A stretch of DNA of 64,000 bases, taken from Pelobates cultripes (taxonomy: Eukaryota; Chordata; Amphibia; Anura; Pelobatidae). Under the pieces are notes generated by a model that saw only the letters and a list, made by a program, of their open reading frames with translations, did not search any database and was not told the DNA's origin. Both the position numbers and the translations under genes were made by a program. Location of the stretch: assembly GCA_933207985.1 (NCBI GenBank), contig OW240916.1, positions 315,091,391-315,155,390 on the forward strand, read 5' to 3'. Of the stretch, positions 1-11,700 are shown piece after piece. How positions within the stretch are numbered: the first letter of the stretch is position 1; each line of letters opens with the position of its first letter.

Positions 1-1260
1 GCTTATACCTAAAGAGTTGCCTTAGACCATTGGTTCCCTGACTGACTGGTTTAGGGTCTAAGGGACAATATAAAAAACAACCAAAGTGACGTGTGTTGCT
101 TTATAATTCCATAAGTGGGAATTCGTTCACTAACTGCCTGGGCGACACCCCAGACTTTCAAATTTCAGGTCGAAGTAGCCAAACTGGAAATGTAGTATTT
201 TGACCTTGAAATTCACTTTAAATTCATGTTAATCGTCACTTTCGTAAATATTCCTGATAGAGTGTAGACGCACTACAAGGAAAATGTACACAATCCTTGA
301 TACAAGGTATTTCAATGATAAAAGAAATAAGAAGAAAATGAGATTGTAGTTAAGACAGCACATAAGACTTTGCACTCACATTTACAGGAGCAGGATACAA
401 CTCAGATGTTATTGCTTAAGGAGCCTCCACATTACACAAACACATTATACCACAAACATATTCTGCAGAGCTGTACAATGGATAAACAAACACGAACACA
501 TATTCTGACAAACAAGCTAAGCTTGTAATTATAATAAAAACAAATGGGCATTTATACAAGGATGCAGACTTTGTTTTTACATTACTGGAACTCTGAAGTG
601 GAGATTAATTTCTAGCACATGATAAATGAGCCTCTCTGCACCAATAGTGAATAAACAATATGCTGAACAGAACACAAAGAGGTCGCTGATCGTGAAAGAT
701 AAGGTAATGACCAAGGTATGCAAAGAGGAAGCAAAGCTGATAGGTCTGCGGTCTATATGCAACAGTGCAAATGTAGAAAAAGTATAGAATTTGTGAGCTG
801 GCTAGAAACATAACTGTGGAAGTAATGATTAGAGGGACACCGAGATAAACAGGTAACCAGATCTGGAGTGAAATATCTCAGACTTTGCTTATTAAGAAAA
901 TTTAAATTGGAACGTTTAGAGATCAAGTGTGTAATTAGGTACATAAATACCTACAGGCAAACGTTTATGTAAATCAATTACATTTGTCCAGGAATTCATA
1001 GATTAATCAATTTTGGTATAACAGTCTAATTGTTAATCACGGGAACTGCTAATGTCAAGTTCAGCCTTTGAGAAATCTAATTGATAATCAATCTCCCATA
1101 AAAGCTTTTAGTATATTACTGTTGCACATAAAACACAGAGTTTTCCTGACTGCTTATCCTGAGTAAAACGGATATCACATCCACATGATAACGTATGTAT
1201 ATGGCTGTTCTTACCAGCAATAAGGTTTTTTTCAGTTTGTGGTCCTGATGTTGTAAATAA
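1..1260. other. No gene seen; AT-rich non-coding sequence
   Basis: The stretch is AT-rich, has stops in all frames at short intervals and shows no protein motif, RNA gene or clear repeat structure that I can support. The LINE tail begins at its right edge. Confidence 0.6.
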
Positions 1261-2069
1261 AATGTAATATAATATTATTTATTTATAAAATATTTTACCA
1301 GGAAAGATACATTGAGATTTTGCTCGTTTTCAAGTATGTCCTGGGTCCACAAATCATTGCATTGTTACATTAGGGTACAATAAAACACACAAACAATATT
1401 AATACACAATAAATACAAAATTTAACATAGAACAGGTAGGAAATATATAATCAACCACAACAAGTGCATTCTGTTTTGAGGTATGTAGAAAGGGATCTCT
1501 TAAAGGACTTTAGGCTTGGGGAAGATTTGAAAGTGTGCGGGAGGTCGTTCCATAATTGCGGTGCTCTGTAGGAGAAGGAGGATCAGGCTGCTTTCTTTTT
1601 GTATTGAGGTGGACTGAATAAAGTGCTGGTACTGGATCGGAGGTTATAGGAAGTGGGAACAGCTGGGGAAAGCATTTTGTTCAGGTAGGGTGGGAGTTTC
1701 CCAGAAAAGCTCTTAACCCCTTAAGGACACATGACGGAAATATTCCGTCATGATTTCATTTTATTTCTGAAACTGTGTCCTTAAAGGGTTAAACACAAGG
1801 CTGGAAAGATGAAGGGTGCGTCTGGATTCCAGCGACAGACAGTTTAGTCCTTTTAGCATGTCACAATGGTGAGTTCTGTAATTACATTGTAGCACAAATT
1901 GGCAGAATGAGTTATACAATGTGTTGAGTGTAGCGTAAGAGGTAGTATAATCCACAGTATCTCCACTGGTAGACAGGAACAGCATGTAATAATCCAGGTA
2001 GGCAGGTACAGTATACAATAATCCCGGTAGCGTTATAAGAATCCTTCCTTCCCAAGAACTAGATGACAC
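1261..2069 (-). mobile_element. 3' end of an L2/CR1-like LINE (fragment A)
   Basis: On the minus strand this encodes the C-terminal end of a non-LTR retrotransposon reverse transcriptase protein. Readable pieces are CNYRTHHCDMLKGLNCLSLE near 1830-1880, LPPYLNK after the inserted MITE, and APQLWNDLP followed by SLKSFKRSL and a stop near 1451. The xxLWNDLP...LKxFKRxL ending is typical of L2/CR1/Rex-type LINE proteins. The AT-rich 3' UTR runs down to about 1261. One in-frame stop lies before the APQLWNDLP block. The coding strand is interrupted at 1713-1792 by a TTAA-flanked MITE. The left part overlaps in content with the RT of the larger LINE at 3180-5711, so I read this as a separate copy, though one rearranged element is possible. 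Confidence 0.7.
1713..1792. mobile_element. 80-bp TTAA-flanked MITE (piggyBac-like)
   Basis: The unit is TTAA + CCCCTTAAGGACAC ... GTGTCCTTAAAGGG + TTAA. The terminal inverted repeats are about 14 bp with one base of difference, and the TTAA target duplications are exact. A near-perfect palindrome (TGACGGAAATATTCCGTCA) sits at 1732-1750. TTAA duplication is the hallmark of piggyBac-type transposition. No transposase is encoded, so it would be mobilised in trans. Removing the unit plus one TTAA joins the flanking LINE reading frame (Leu-Val-Phe to Lys-Ser-Phe), which confirms the insertion boundaries. Confidence 0.8.
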
Positions 2070-2185
2070 ATAGGCTGGGAGTCAACTGAGGTTTTTATTC
2101 ACAGGTCACAGTATTTATGTGGTTCCCCATGCAAGGTGTTTCCTGAGTGACTTTACAGGGGTTGTACAGTAGGGCACTACATGGG
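2070..2185. repeat. Unclassified repeat, left flank of solo LTR
   Basis: On the minus strand this contains an AATAAA signal (in ctgtgaataaaaacctc) followed by a short downstream tract, as in a retroelement 3' end. Its other side seems to resume at 2838 after the solo LTR. Family not recognised. Confidence 0.3.
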
Positions 2186-2837
2186 TGTAGCGTTACTCAC
2201 CTTCTCCAGGGGCCGGCCGCGGTCCTCTCTTCGAGCCGCGCGCGGTCCTGCTGCTGCACGAGCCGCGCGCGGCTCATCCGACGGCCTCAGCAGGAAGGCG
2301 GGCAGTGACCGCGAGAAGCGGTCACGTGTCCCGCCTGAATCTAAGAGCGCGCCGCGAGTCTCGGGCGCGCTCTTAAAGAGACAGTGGGAGCCTAAATTGT
2401 TAAAAGGCTCCCATTGGCCCCTGTCATGCCACACTCCCCATACACTTACCTTTTGGGGGTGTGGATATGACAGGAGCCAATCACATTAGTTTAGAAGCTA
2501 TATATACTTACCTCTCCCTTTACTCCCTGCCCTATCGTGGTTTCTGTATCAGTTCCCTTTAGCGCTTGTTGTGTTCAGTTGTGTTTCTCCGTTTTGACTT
2601 TGGCTTTGTTTCTGACTACGTTTTCTCTTTATCCTTATCTGTTCTGGTTGTCGGCGTGCTGTTTACTGTGTACCAGACCCCGGCTTGTCCTAGTTTACGC
2701 TGTCTCTCTGTGTCCCTGACTCTGCCTCCTCTCATATACGTCGAGTCCGGCCATTCTAAGGTCCGGTAGACGTATTTCTCCTCTGTGTTGTCTTCTGTTT
2801 AGCCGAATCCTGCGTGTTGGGGTATATTCTCGTTACA
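2186..2837. repeat. Solo LTR, 652 bp, with 5-bp target duplication
   Basis: The segment begins TGTAGCGTTAC and ends TTCTCGTTACA, giving TG...CA termini. It is flanked on both sides by ATGGG (2181-2185 and 2838-2842), a 5-bp target-site duplication as left by LTR retrotransposon or retrovirus integrases. It contains a very GC- and CpG-rich block (about 2205-2370) and a TATA-like tract near 2496-2508. I cannot fix the orientation because both ends read TG...CA either way. No internal domain remains, so it is the product of LTR-LTR recombination. The family (Gypsy, BEL or ERV) is not determined. Confidence 0.75.
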
Positions 2838-3179
2838 ATGGGGAACTGAACATACAGGACCATTTTCCCACCATGCACTGCTGTACGAGAGTACCCGAAC
2901 GGCGGCCACCCTGCAAATCAATTAACCGAGGATAGATACACTGTTGCAATCTGTTAATGGGAGCCACACGACCTCCTTTGTGTGGTTTCCCATTCAGTAC
3001 TTTGTTCGTTTCACGAACAGAGTTGAAAGTCACTGTTCGTTAAACTTCCATAGGAATGCTAGCGGCTTTCGCGCCACTAGCATATGAATGCCCTCTATCA
3101 CATATTTCAGCGAACACTTAAAATAAGCCATTTATCACACAGTCTCTCCAGGGCAACCATTATACATAAAAGAATAGTC
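2838..3179. other. Unclassified repeat-like sequence, right flank of solo LTR
   Basis: Begins with the ATGGG duplication copy. It holds a short inverted motif around 3000-3040 (acgaacagag / ctgttcgtt) and no coding potential. It ends where LINE coding sequence begins on the minus strand. Confidence 0.3.
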
Positions 3180-4318
3180 TTAAGTGGCTAGTTTTTCCAC
3201 ATTGAGTTTATTAATTTGGGATTGCGATGCAGATGCATATACTACATCCCCATAATCAATGATTGGCATCAGCATTTGCTGTACAATCTTTTCCTTCATT
3301 GTAGGGCTTAGGCAGGATTTGTTTCTGTACAGGGCACCTAGTTTTGGATAAGGTTTAGATGCAAGCTTTTCTATGTGCAGGCCAAAAGATAGATTGGGGT
3401 CTAACATCATACCCAAGTATTTGAAAGAGTGGACTGCGGTCAGTGTGCCATTTGAATTTGTTTTGATGGATAGGTGGGAATTGTGTAATTTGTGTAATTT
3501 AGGTACTGTTCCAAAGATCATTGTGACAGTTTTGTCAGTGTTCAGGAAGAGTTTGTGTTTTGCGATCCACTTTTCTACCTCTGTAAACTGGTCTTGGAGC
3601 ACAGCCTCAAGCTGCGGTAGATCAGATTTGCTTGCATAGATTACGGTGTCATCTGCGTACATGTGTACATTTGAGGATTTGCAGACATTAGGCAGATCAT
3701 TTATAAATAATGTAAATAGTAGGGGGCCGAGAATGGAACCTTGGGGAACACCACACGTGACTGGAGAGGGAGGGAGTCGTGGTCAGAAATGGACACATAT
3801 TGCGAGCGATCCGATACATACGATCGGAACCAGGTTAGCGAATGATTACCAATACCTGAGTTTTTGAGTTTGTGCAGTAGAATGTTGTGGTCTACTGTGT
3901 CAAAGGCCTTTGCAAAATCAAGGAAAATAGCTCCAGTTAGGTCTCCTTGTTCCATGCCAGTTTGGATGTCATTGCAAACTTTTAAGAGGGCAGTTGTAGT
4001 GGAGTGATTCTGGCGAAAGCCCGATTGATCAGGGGTCAGATAGTTTGATTGTTGGTAGTACTCACATAGTTGTGTATGGACACATTTTTCTAAGATTTTT
4101 GACAATACCGGGAGCAATGATATTGAGTGATAGTTAGAAACCAAAGTAGTGTCACCACTTTTATGGATAGGCACTACTCTCGCAGTCTTCCAAAGTTTGG
4201 GTATGTATCCAGACACCAAGGATTCGTTAATTAGAGTTGCAGCGGGTTTAGCAATTGCTGGTGCACTGAGCTTCAACAGCATTGCTGGGATTTGATCACG
4301 TCCGGATTGGTTTTTCAT
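3180..4318 (-). pseudogene. LINE reverse transcriptase domain, broken
   Basis: Two minus-strand frames (4318-3701 and 3662-3180) carry one RT domain. The upstream part has LDFAKAFDTVDHNILLHKL, the LINE motif-A block with its catalytic Asp. The downstream part begins at [10 protein letters not shown], the YADD catalytic box, and continues through a FKYLGMMLD block. A frameshift near 3770 separates them, in the block normally reading G-x-P-Q-G-S. The domain would copy element RNA by target-primed reverse transcription in the nucleus. It is truncated after the GDVVYAS block, lacking about 150 C-terminal residues. Confidence 0.85.
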
Positions 4319-4493
4319 TTTTAGATTATTAAGATGTTTTTAAATAACACTAACAGGTAAAGGTCTAAAAATTAACTTGTCTATATTAGGCCTTTGCAAA
4401 TTTAGTGGGACCTGATCCACATTTGTAGTTTCAGGATGCGTGTCATTTATTAGCTTGGCAATCAGGGCAGTAGAGCATCCGACAAAATAATTG

Positions 4494-4727
4494 TTAAAGG
4501 CATCTAAGGGATTCTAAGGGAAGTTGCAGGGTTTGGGCCTTGGACAATTTTGTCTGTTTTGTGCATATATTTCGCCATTGTCTATATACACAGTGATCAT
4601 TCATAGAGCCAGTACGCTTAAACTTTGACCACAAAGAATCCCGAAACTGGTACATTTGGATGAGGTCAGCTGTGATCCAGTTCATATGTGCTCCTTTTCC
4701 CCTTACCTTACGCAGCGAGACATGCAA
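4494..4727 (-). pseudogene. LINE endonuclease-RT linker, fragment
   Basis: A 77-residue frame with the block WITADLIQMYQFRDSLWSKF followed by a charged helical stretch. LINE ORF2 proteins of the L2/CR1 group carry a similar segment (Trp, then Arg-Asp-x-Leu-Trp-x-Lys-Phe) between endonuclease and RT. The position, 140 bases downstream of the endonuclease piece and upstream of the RT piece, agrees. Confidence 0.6.
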
Positions 4728-4866
4728 ATTCCAAATTTGTAGGAGTTCAGACTGAAAGAATTCAACAGTACAGTCTAGATCTGGGATAATGTTTAATCTG
4801 TGCCATAGGAGGTTCTTGATGTCATTTAGAAAGGATTCAAGATTACATTTGAAGGACCTAGTTATT

Positions 4867-5535
4867 TTAACCTTGGGAGAGGATATAAGCCTTTATTTTG
4901 TGCACACAGTATACTAAACAGTGATCACTGAAAGTGTTTGGGAGAACACCAGCCTCCTGGATTCTATCAGGAGAAGTGGAGAGAATCCAATCGAGCAGGG
5001 TATGGTTATGGCTTTTAATGTTTATGCGAGTTGGTGAGGAGATTAATTGCGTTAGCTGCAAAGTCTTAAACAGCGTGCAAGAACTATTATTTTTAGGATT
5101 CAGCCAATCAATATTAAAATCTCCAAAGACCAACAGTTCACTTTTTGGGTTTTGAGCTATGGTTTCACTAAGGAGATGGGCTATGTCAGAAAGGGAATGC
5201 ACAGGGGAGCTAGGTGGGCGGTAGATTCCTGCAACAATGATTGATTTACTGCATGGGATCTCAATTGTGCCAGAAAGGAAATCAAAGGTGGCAGGAGGAC
5301 TAAGGTTTTGTAAAGGGGTAAACTTTATGGAATTGTCAACATAAATAAAAATGCCTCCTCCTCTCTTTGCTCTGTCATTTCTAAAACATGAATAACCCTG
5401 TATCGCAATGGCGGTGTCTGGTATTTTAGTCGTTAACCATGATTCTGAGAGCACAATGATTTTTGGTTTGTAATGGGAACACCAGGCTTGCAGTGCATCA
5501 AGTTTAGGGAGCAAGCTATGGATGGTGCAGTGCAC
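4867..5535 (-). pseudogene. LINE APE-type endonuclease domain
   Basis: A 222-residue minus-strand frame with the exonuclease-endonuclease-phosphatase fold motifs. It has LSESWL with the metal-binding Glu, RGGGIFIYV, VAGIYRPPSS, FGDFNIDW with the Asp/Asn pair, LLDWILS, and SDHCLVY containing the catalytic Ser-Asp-His. This domain nicks target DNA to prime reverse transcription. The N-terminal end is joined by a frameshift to the 2A-bearing frame; the C-terminal end runs into stops before the linker piece. Confidence 0.85.
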
Positions 5536-5627
5536 AAAAGAGAGGCATTTTTAGTGGGGAGATTAGGACTAGAATTAGCCGGGGGACCAGGGTTAGACTC
5601 CACATCATTTGCAAGGGCAAGTAACAT
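5433..5627 (-). pseudogene. LINE N-terminal peptide with 2A-like motif
   Basis: The minus-strand frame starts MLLALANDVESNPGP (5627-5583). The core D-V-E-x-N-P-G-P is the 2A ribosome-skipping signature, where the bond between the last Gly and Pro is not formed during translation. The preceding hydrophobic stretch (IVLFLMLLALA) extends upstream without a methionine until an in-frame stop near 5685. 2A-like motifs are known at the N-terminus of some animal non-LTR retrotransposon ORFs. The frame then overlaps the endonuclease frame, with a one-frame shift near 5530. Confidence 0.75.
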
Positions 5628-5711
5628 AAGGAATAGGACAATTTGGACATCATTTTTGTTTTGCCATATTGTTAATGGGATACTTTATAATTTTGTGAGG
5701 TGGGGATAGGA

Positions 5712-6900
5712 GGGCTTTTTGTTTTTAACTCTCCACCAGCACTCAGCAGATAAGTTACAGGAACAGAGCAGGCCATGGTGTATGATCATTTGTGTTCCAG
5801 TTTGAGGTGTGTGCTTCTGGTGATAGTGGTGTGAACAAAATTGGAGTTAGAAAAGGGTTATTAAGAATAACAGAATGGTCCTATTTGGATTCAGGTTAGT
5901 GGTATGAGGTGTGTAGATGAAAATGAAACAGAAATCGCGAAAAACAAAAATTAAATCAAAGTATATAGTTTTGGTGTGTGATATATCTATTTGTAGGGAG
6001 AGAGGGTATGTGTTTTATAGGGTTAAGAGATTGGAAGGGTGTGCTGATCAGTGTTTGCACTTGTCATTTCAAAAGAATGAAAGTTGTGTGGGAGACTATA
6101 TATAAATGCGGATATAAGCATGGGGTGGGTGGGCGAGGGGTAGGGTGGCACATATATATATATATAAAAAGCTCATTAATAAGAAAAAAATGGCAAAACA
6201 TTTCTTATTAATAAATCATAGACAACCAACTCTCAAATGTATCACCATAGACCATGTTCCTACCTTATCTAGAGGGGTTACAGCTCTAAAATACTTCTCC
6301 AAAGAGAAACCTTCTGGATATTTACATTCGGCACTCTGGCACCGAAGGATCTCAAGGAGCAGATAAATGACTCTATGTTTCTCTAATATTACAAATTATA
6401 TGTATTTTTTTCCCCCTTCTGTATTATCATCTCCCTTTTCTTCACACGCCTTTCAATTATTCTTTTTTCTGAGCTAGTGCTCCGACACATTCACTTGTCC
6501 CAGTTCGGCATAACCTAACGTACCTCATCACGGGCAAACTCCTTTTTTGTCTGCCATCACTTTTCCTAGGGGACTTTCCATCATACATTTCTTTCTATGT
6601 CTCTTTTTTTGTTTTCTTTCCCCTTTTTTTCATCTCTCCTCATTGTTCGCCTTCATATAGGTGCCGCTCCACATACCGTTGTAGTGGTAAAAGATGCAAG
6701 AGTAAACAAAATAGGTGTAGCATATAACGTCACAGGAAAATACTGCACTTTTTTAGTAGAAGTAGGTAAAATAAGAAGCCAGCGAGTTTTATCCTAAATG
6801 CTATGCGCCACTGGGTACTAAGAATATAGAAGATCAGATATACAGAAACTCAGCATGTATAAAGGGAGAGGGCTAGTTTAGATAGCGATTATGTCTAGAT
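5712..6900. other. No gene seen; possible LINE 5' region then AT-rich sequence
   Basis: The first few hundred bases could be the 5' UTR of the minus-strand LINE, but nothing proves it. A (TA)n run lies at about 6153-6167. A small inverted repeat (attaataagaaa ... tttcttattaat) lies near 6174-6213. No coding motif was found. Confidence 0.4.
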
Positions 6901-8632
6901 CAGTCAGCGTATATGACACAGAGTCCTGATGTGGGAGGACAGTATGATGGAGACACAATCTCTGCTAACAGGGGTTCACCCAATGCCACAAGTATGCCTC
7001 AGTAGTGGGTCTATCTCCAAACCGCATCGGAAGTCACTTCTTTCCTTCTTAAGGCCCTGAATTTAGTAGGCCGTGCAGGTTTGTCACGGAAGGGCTGCTT
7101 ATGTCCACACTCCCCGATAGCTGTTTTGTAAGAGGGGCCTGTGTTGCTCGTTGAAGGGGTCTTCCTCTCCTCTTGGCCCATGCACTGGCTCTGAGGTTCT
7201 TTGGTTGTTGCAGTCCTCTCTGGTACCTCGGAAGTTATGCTGGCGTACGGATTTAGCCCAGGCCGTAGTTGGAGCCAGTGCCACATTGATCCCTACTTTC
7301 CCACCAGCAGAATCATAGGCCCATGTGGACCTTGAGTCATGGAGAGCCCCTTTGGTGCATGCACTGTGGGGGGGGTGTTTCTCCACGGTGGCCCTCAGCC
7401 CAGAGAAGGATCTGGGGCAGCTGCTAGATGCACTACAGGAGCCTGTAAGGAGTACCCGATTGATCTGTGGTGTAGACGAAGCCAGAACTCCTGGCATAGC
7501 TTGTCGAACTGAGCATTGAAAGAGTCCATCCAAGCTTGGGTCTCATGTCCCACTCGTCACAGGGAGAGTTGTTCGGCGATCATCTTGGACACCACCCTTA
7601 AACAAGGTCAGTGTTGCCACTGCAAAGCCTTCAGTTCCACAGTGGGGACTGGGGTAACACCCTCCTGTCCAAAGGGGAGGGGGGGTTGCAGGGCTGAGAG
7701 TGTGTAGCTGTGTGTCTATTGACCCAAGTCGGGAGATCATCTGCCTCTCCCACAGTTGGGTCTTCAGCTTTAGTAGGCCGTGGGTCTGGACAGCACAATT
7801 ACTCGACAGAGTGTTGGGTTACAGGACCAGGATTGTCTTCACCGGTTAGTGGTCAGGCTGCTAGTTGCTCTGGGGTGCTGCCAGCTTTACTGCAGCCATG
7901 TAGACAGAATAATAGCCCCCAAGTAGCAGAAGTTGAGCAAAAGTGCATCCGGCCAGGTTATTAGTCAGGCACCGCCCCCCATACATACTCCTTTTTAGAA
8001 AATTTAGAATATTAAATGTAAGAGCTTTCATTAATATGTGTTCTTTGTCAGTAATACTTTATTACAGAACGTTTTGTACAACCTATCTGTTTCTCATATG
8101 TGATTATTGTATGGCAATGCCAGTATTAGATTCTTTTCTGATACTCATTCTATTCACACGTGTGTCTGTCACTCTCCATGGCAACCCACACTTCACGCTT
8201 GTCGCCTCTCACTGCCTATCACTCTCAGCCACTCATACCTTGCCGATTTTTTTTGGTCACATGCACATCATTCACGTTTGTTTTAGACACATTCAGTACC
8301 AGTTCCTCGCTATCCATCCCTTGATGTCCACACACCTTTTTAATTTATAGTTGGGACGATACACCGCTACATTTCTCCACGTTGGTCTCTACCTGCTATT
8401 GTCTGTAAATGGCCATTATCACCTCCTTCACGTTTATATGCTTTGATTTTACAGATAACTCCTCGGCACATTATTTGTATTTGTGTACACATGGTTTCTC
8501 ATGCCCCACCCCATGACTCCGTTCCTGCAACTGTCAAAAATTACCTACCAAGCACTCAATAAACCCTTCTGTAACAAACTATTTAATTCCCCTACTTTAA
8601 CCTTTTGTGTCACTATACCCCATTCCCTCTAG
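6901..8632. other. Unassigned; GC-richer block of possible LINE 5' origin then AT-rich DNA
   Basis: From about 6960 to 7975 base composition is richer in GC. On the minus strand the block starts near 7976 with ggggggcggtgcctgac, similar to the start of a block at 49961. Such G-rich beginnings are seen in frog L1/Tx1-like LINEs, but no ORF1 motif could be read. Frames of 91-144 residues here have no recognisable domain. 7976-8632 is AT-rich with nothing to report. Confidence 0.25.
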
Positions 8633-8785
8633 CATGTAAGCTCATTGAGCAGGGTCCTCAACCCCCTCTGTTCCTGTACATCCATTGGTCTGATCTCAAT
8701 TATGTGTCTGTTAGTCCACCCATTGTACAGCGCTACGGAATTTGTTGGCGCTATATAAATAATAAAATAATAATAATAATAATAA
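8633..8785 (+). repeat. Dispersed repeat tail ending in (TAA)n, copy 1
   Basis: Runs from gtaagctcattgagcagggt through tgtacagcgctacggaattt and ggcgctatataaataa into a TAA microsatellite. The same unit occurs inverted at 18525-18686. This 3' tail is common in frog and fish genomes and resembles a LINE/SINE 3' end ending in a short tandem repeat. The parent family is not assigned. Confidence 0.65.
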
Positions 8786-11700
8786 CATGTATCGTAGCAG
8801 TGAACACATCCTGATTCTTAATAATCAATATGATCAATATAGAACAATTATGTTTCCTTTAGAATTTGATGTAATGCCCATTATGTTTGTTTATAATTTT
8901 GCTTACTATTCGAATGGGCCTGATTTCATACCCCTGTCTCATCCAGCGTTTTCCTAAGATGACCTGTTTCTAGAGAAAGTAAACTAAATGTAATGATTTA
9001 ATATAGTAATTAATGCTTGTATGGAATAGCTGTACGTCCCTACGGTTGAAACTGAATGGTATTAGCTACAATGCTCCAGCCTCATTCAGTTCCCAATGTC
9101 ACCTATAGTCTATATTGTAAGTCATTTTTATTGAGGTAAATAGATTACATACAGAGTAAGGTTTGCAGATGAAGTCAAGCAATATTAATAAAAGCTCCCT
9201 TGCTCAAGATAAATGTAGCAGTACAATGCTAATTAGGACTCCATTTCAAAAGAGCTACACAACTACCTTATTATTTGTTTAAATAATACAGAGAGAACAA
9301 ACACAGTGTCGAACAGCTAGATCAGACAAACGTAATTTGATTAAATGACCAACACTACGTGTTATAACTGTCACGAACTTACAAGAATTGAGAATCCCAC
9401 AAACACATATAGAGGTTCTAAATAGATGTATTACCGGGCCTTAGAGTGGCTGGACTTATTGTAAAAAATATGAAAACAAAGCCAAGTAATAGCCAAGATC
9501 AGGAATATATACGTATTGGATTAACAGAGTAACAAGGTCAGGTTACCAGAATTACACAAAGTCAAATACAAGCAGAGGTCAATATCAAAAATCTATATTG
9601 AGTGACTTACTATAACCACTAATGTGTATCAAGGCAGAAACCATTATAGGGCAAGGAATAAGGGCCCAACTTGAAGATTATACTAGCTTAAGTGTACTAA
9701 TAATCTTAATTTTAGTAATGACTGGAGTATTTTGCATAAACTCTTTTTATTAGCTCCATAGCAGCAAAGAAACATATAGAAAAAAGAACCAATCACAAGG
9801 GAGTATGATGTACATTAGGTGTAATGACCAAACAAGCAATAATAATAACTCCTAAACCCAACGTCTGACGGAGCAACGTTCCCTGTGAATTCCACACAAA
9901 CAACCAAAATGTTTTCAGGGACGAATCAAAATCCGAACGAGCAACCTTCCAGAGAATTTCACACGAACAACCAAATGTCTTCAGTGATGAATCAAACTGA
10001 AAAGAGAATGTGTGACAGGTTTAGACACATAGTCATGAACGTGGAGATCTAAGTAACGTACCGTATACATCATACCATAATAGTAATTTGTAATCTACAA
10101 TCTGACAACTGAACAACAATCATATAAAACTCCAATGACAATTCCTTACCAATGGAAATAAAATCATCCATGTAAACACAAAACATTAAGAGCCCAACCT
10201 ACCTTAGACCAGTGACTGTCCATGTCCTCTCTGCAAATCCAAAATGTTCGATAATGGGGTATCCTGGATGATGTGGTCACATTAAGGAAGTGACATCACA
10301 GCATTTTAATTTCTCAAATATGTGCCATTGAAACGGGCAGCAGAAAATGTATAATAGGATTTCGGCCTGAGGGAGCTGTTCGCCAGACCGAATGGTAAGT
10401 GTAAGTATTCCTTGTTCAGGCCGCGTGGCCACGAGGAGTGTTCGGGCCATGAGAACGGAGGAGGAGAGAGTAAGTGCTTTACAATAACTGGATCAAACTG
10501 GATCAAGCAAATATTAACAACTGGAGTGGGTTGTGATATCAATAATGTGGATACAATGAATTAATATTAAATTGGTTAACAGAACAGTATAAATCACCAG
10601 CTGTCCACATTAAGCAGTAATGTCCCCTTGCCGGTGGACCTTCATCCGATTCCCTGATCAGGGAGCGAGCATACTGCCTCGTCAACTCTGAGTGAGAATG
10701 GGAGAGGGGTTAATAGTTCAATGTAGATGAATCCAGCCAGCCTATATAAATACTTTTTACATATACGAGGAAAGCTTTCATTCTACCAGTGTGGATCCAG
10801 CAATGTTTGAGTCTCAAAAGGACCTTTGTGAAAGAGTTTTTGGGGACCAAAATGTAGCAGACTGGAGGAATACAGCTCCTTAATGAAGAAAATGTAACGT
10901 AGCTGAAATCACTTCTGTATTTATTAAATACACCATATATCACAAATATACATGGCGTATTCAATGTAAAATATAGAGATTTACTCAAGTTTCCTCCATT
11001 CCAGCGGCCCTACGTGAGTGTTACTCTTCGCGTAACATCAACCTCCTGGCCGTCCTCTGCTCCGTCCTCTCTTGTCCCGGAGTTTTCTTTTTGATTTTCA
11101 TACTATTATCCTATAGTAATATTAGGGTTAAGTATATTGTTCACACTATGTAGGTTATCCCTCACCCTTGTTTTATTTAGGCCAAATTTTCTTTGTTTTG
11201 ACATTATGTCGTTTTAGGTGAACATTAATAAAGCTTAATTTCTAAAATGTAATTTGTTTTATTTTTCTGTCTATCAGCCACATTTGTCTTGGTTAGGTAT
11301 TTTGACTAGCTCACTCATAGAAAAGACCTTCTTGGTCTTGGCTAATATTGTTCTGACTACTCAGGGATTAACCCCCATCGTCTTGGTGTTTTCATTCAGG
11401 ATTATTTATAAGCTCTATTAGCCTTTTGTTTTCAGAGGTATTTTTAAATAGGCTTCTCTCCTGATCTATAGATTTGCCCGCACAATGTATAGATAGAATT
11501 TTCTGTTCAATCTAATGAACGGACATTGTTAGAGGCATGACTGATGCCCTTTAAGGTATTTCTGGTGTTGTGTGTTCATACTCTACATATAAATATTTTG
11601 TCCGGACATTATATTGAATGTATTTCGTGTGCGAGGTAAAGCCTCTCAGAAACACTCTCTTGGTGTAACTTTTTCATACTTATTTTAACACTACACTTCC

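Larger units (their letters stand above)
3180..5711 (-). mobile_element. L2/CR1-like LINE, body (fragment B)
   Basis: A minus-strand non-LTR retrotransposon with, in order from 5' to 3': a short leader peptide ending in a 2A-like motif, an apurinic-type endonuclease, a linker, and reverse transcriptase. The reading frame is broken at least near 5530, between 4867 and 4727, between 4494 and 4318, and near 3770, so it is a dead copy. The 3' end stops inside the RT C-terminal region at about 3180. The upstream limit is set by an in-frame stop at about 5685; the 5' UTR boundary is not visible. Confidence 0.85.

Noticed and set aside
2177..2489. CpG-rich block with open frames on both strands, looking like a CpG-island promoter or exon
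   Set aside because: It lies inside a segment with TG...CA ends and an exact 5-bp duplication, so it is part of a solo LTR; the frames show no protein motif.
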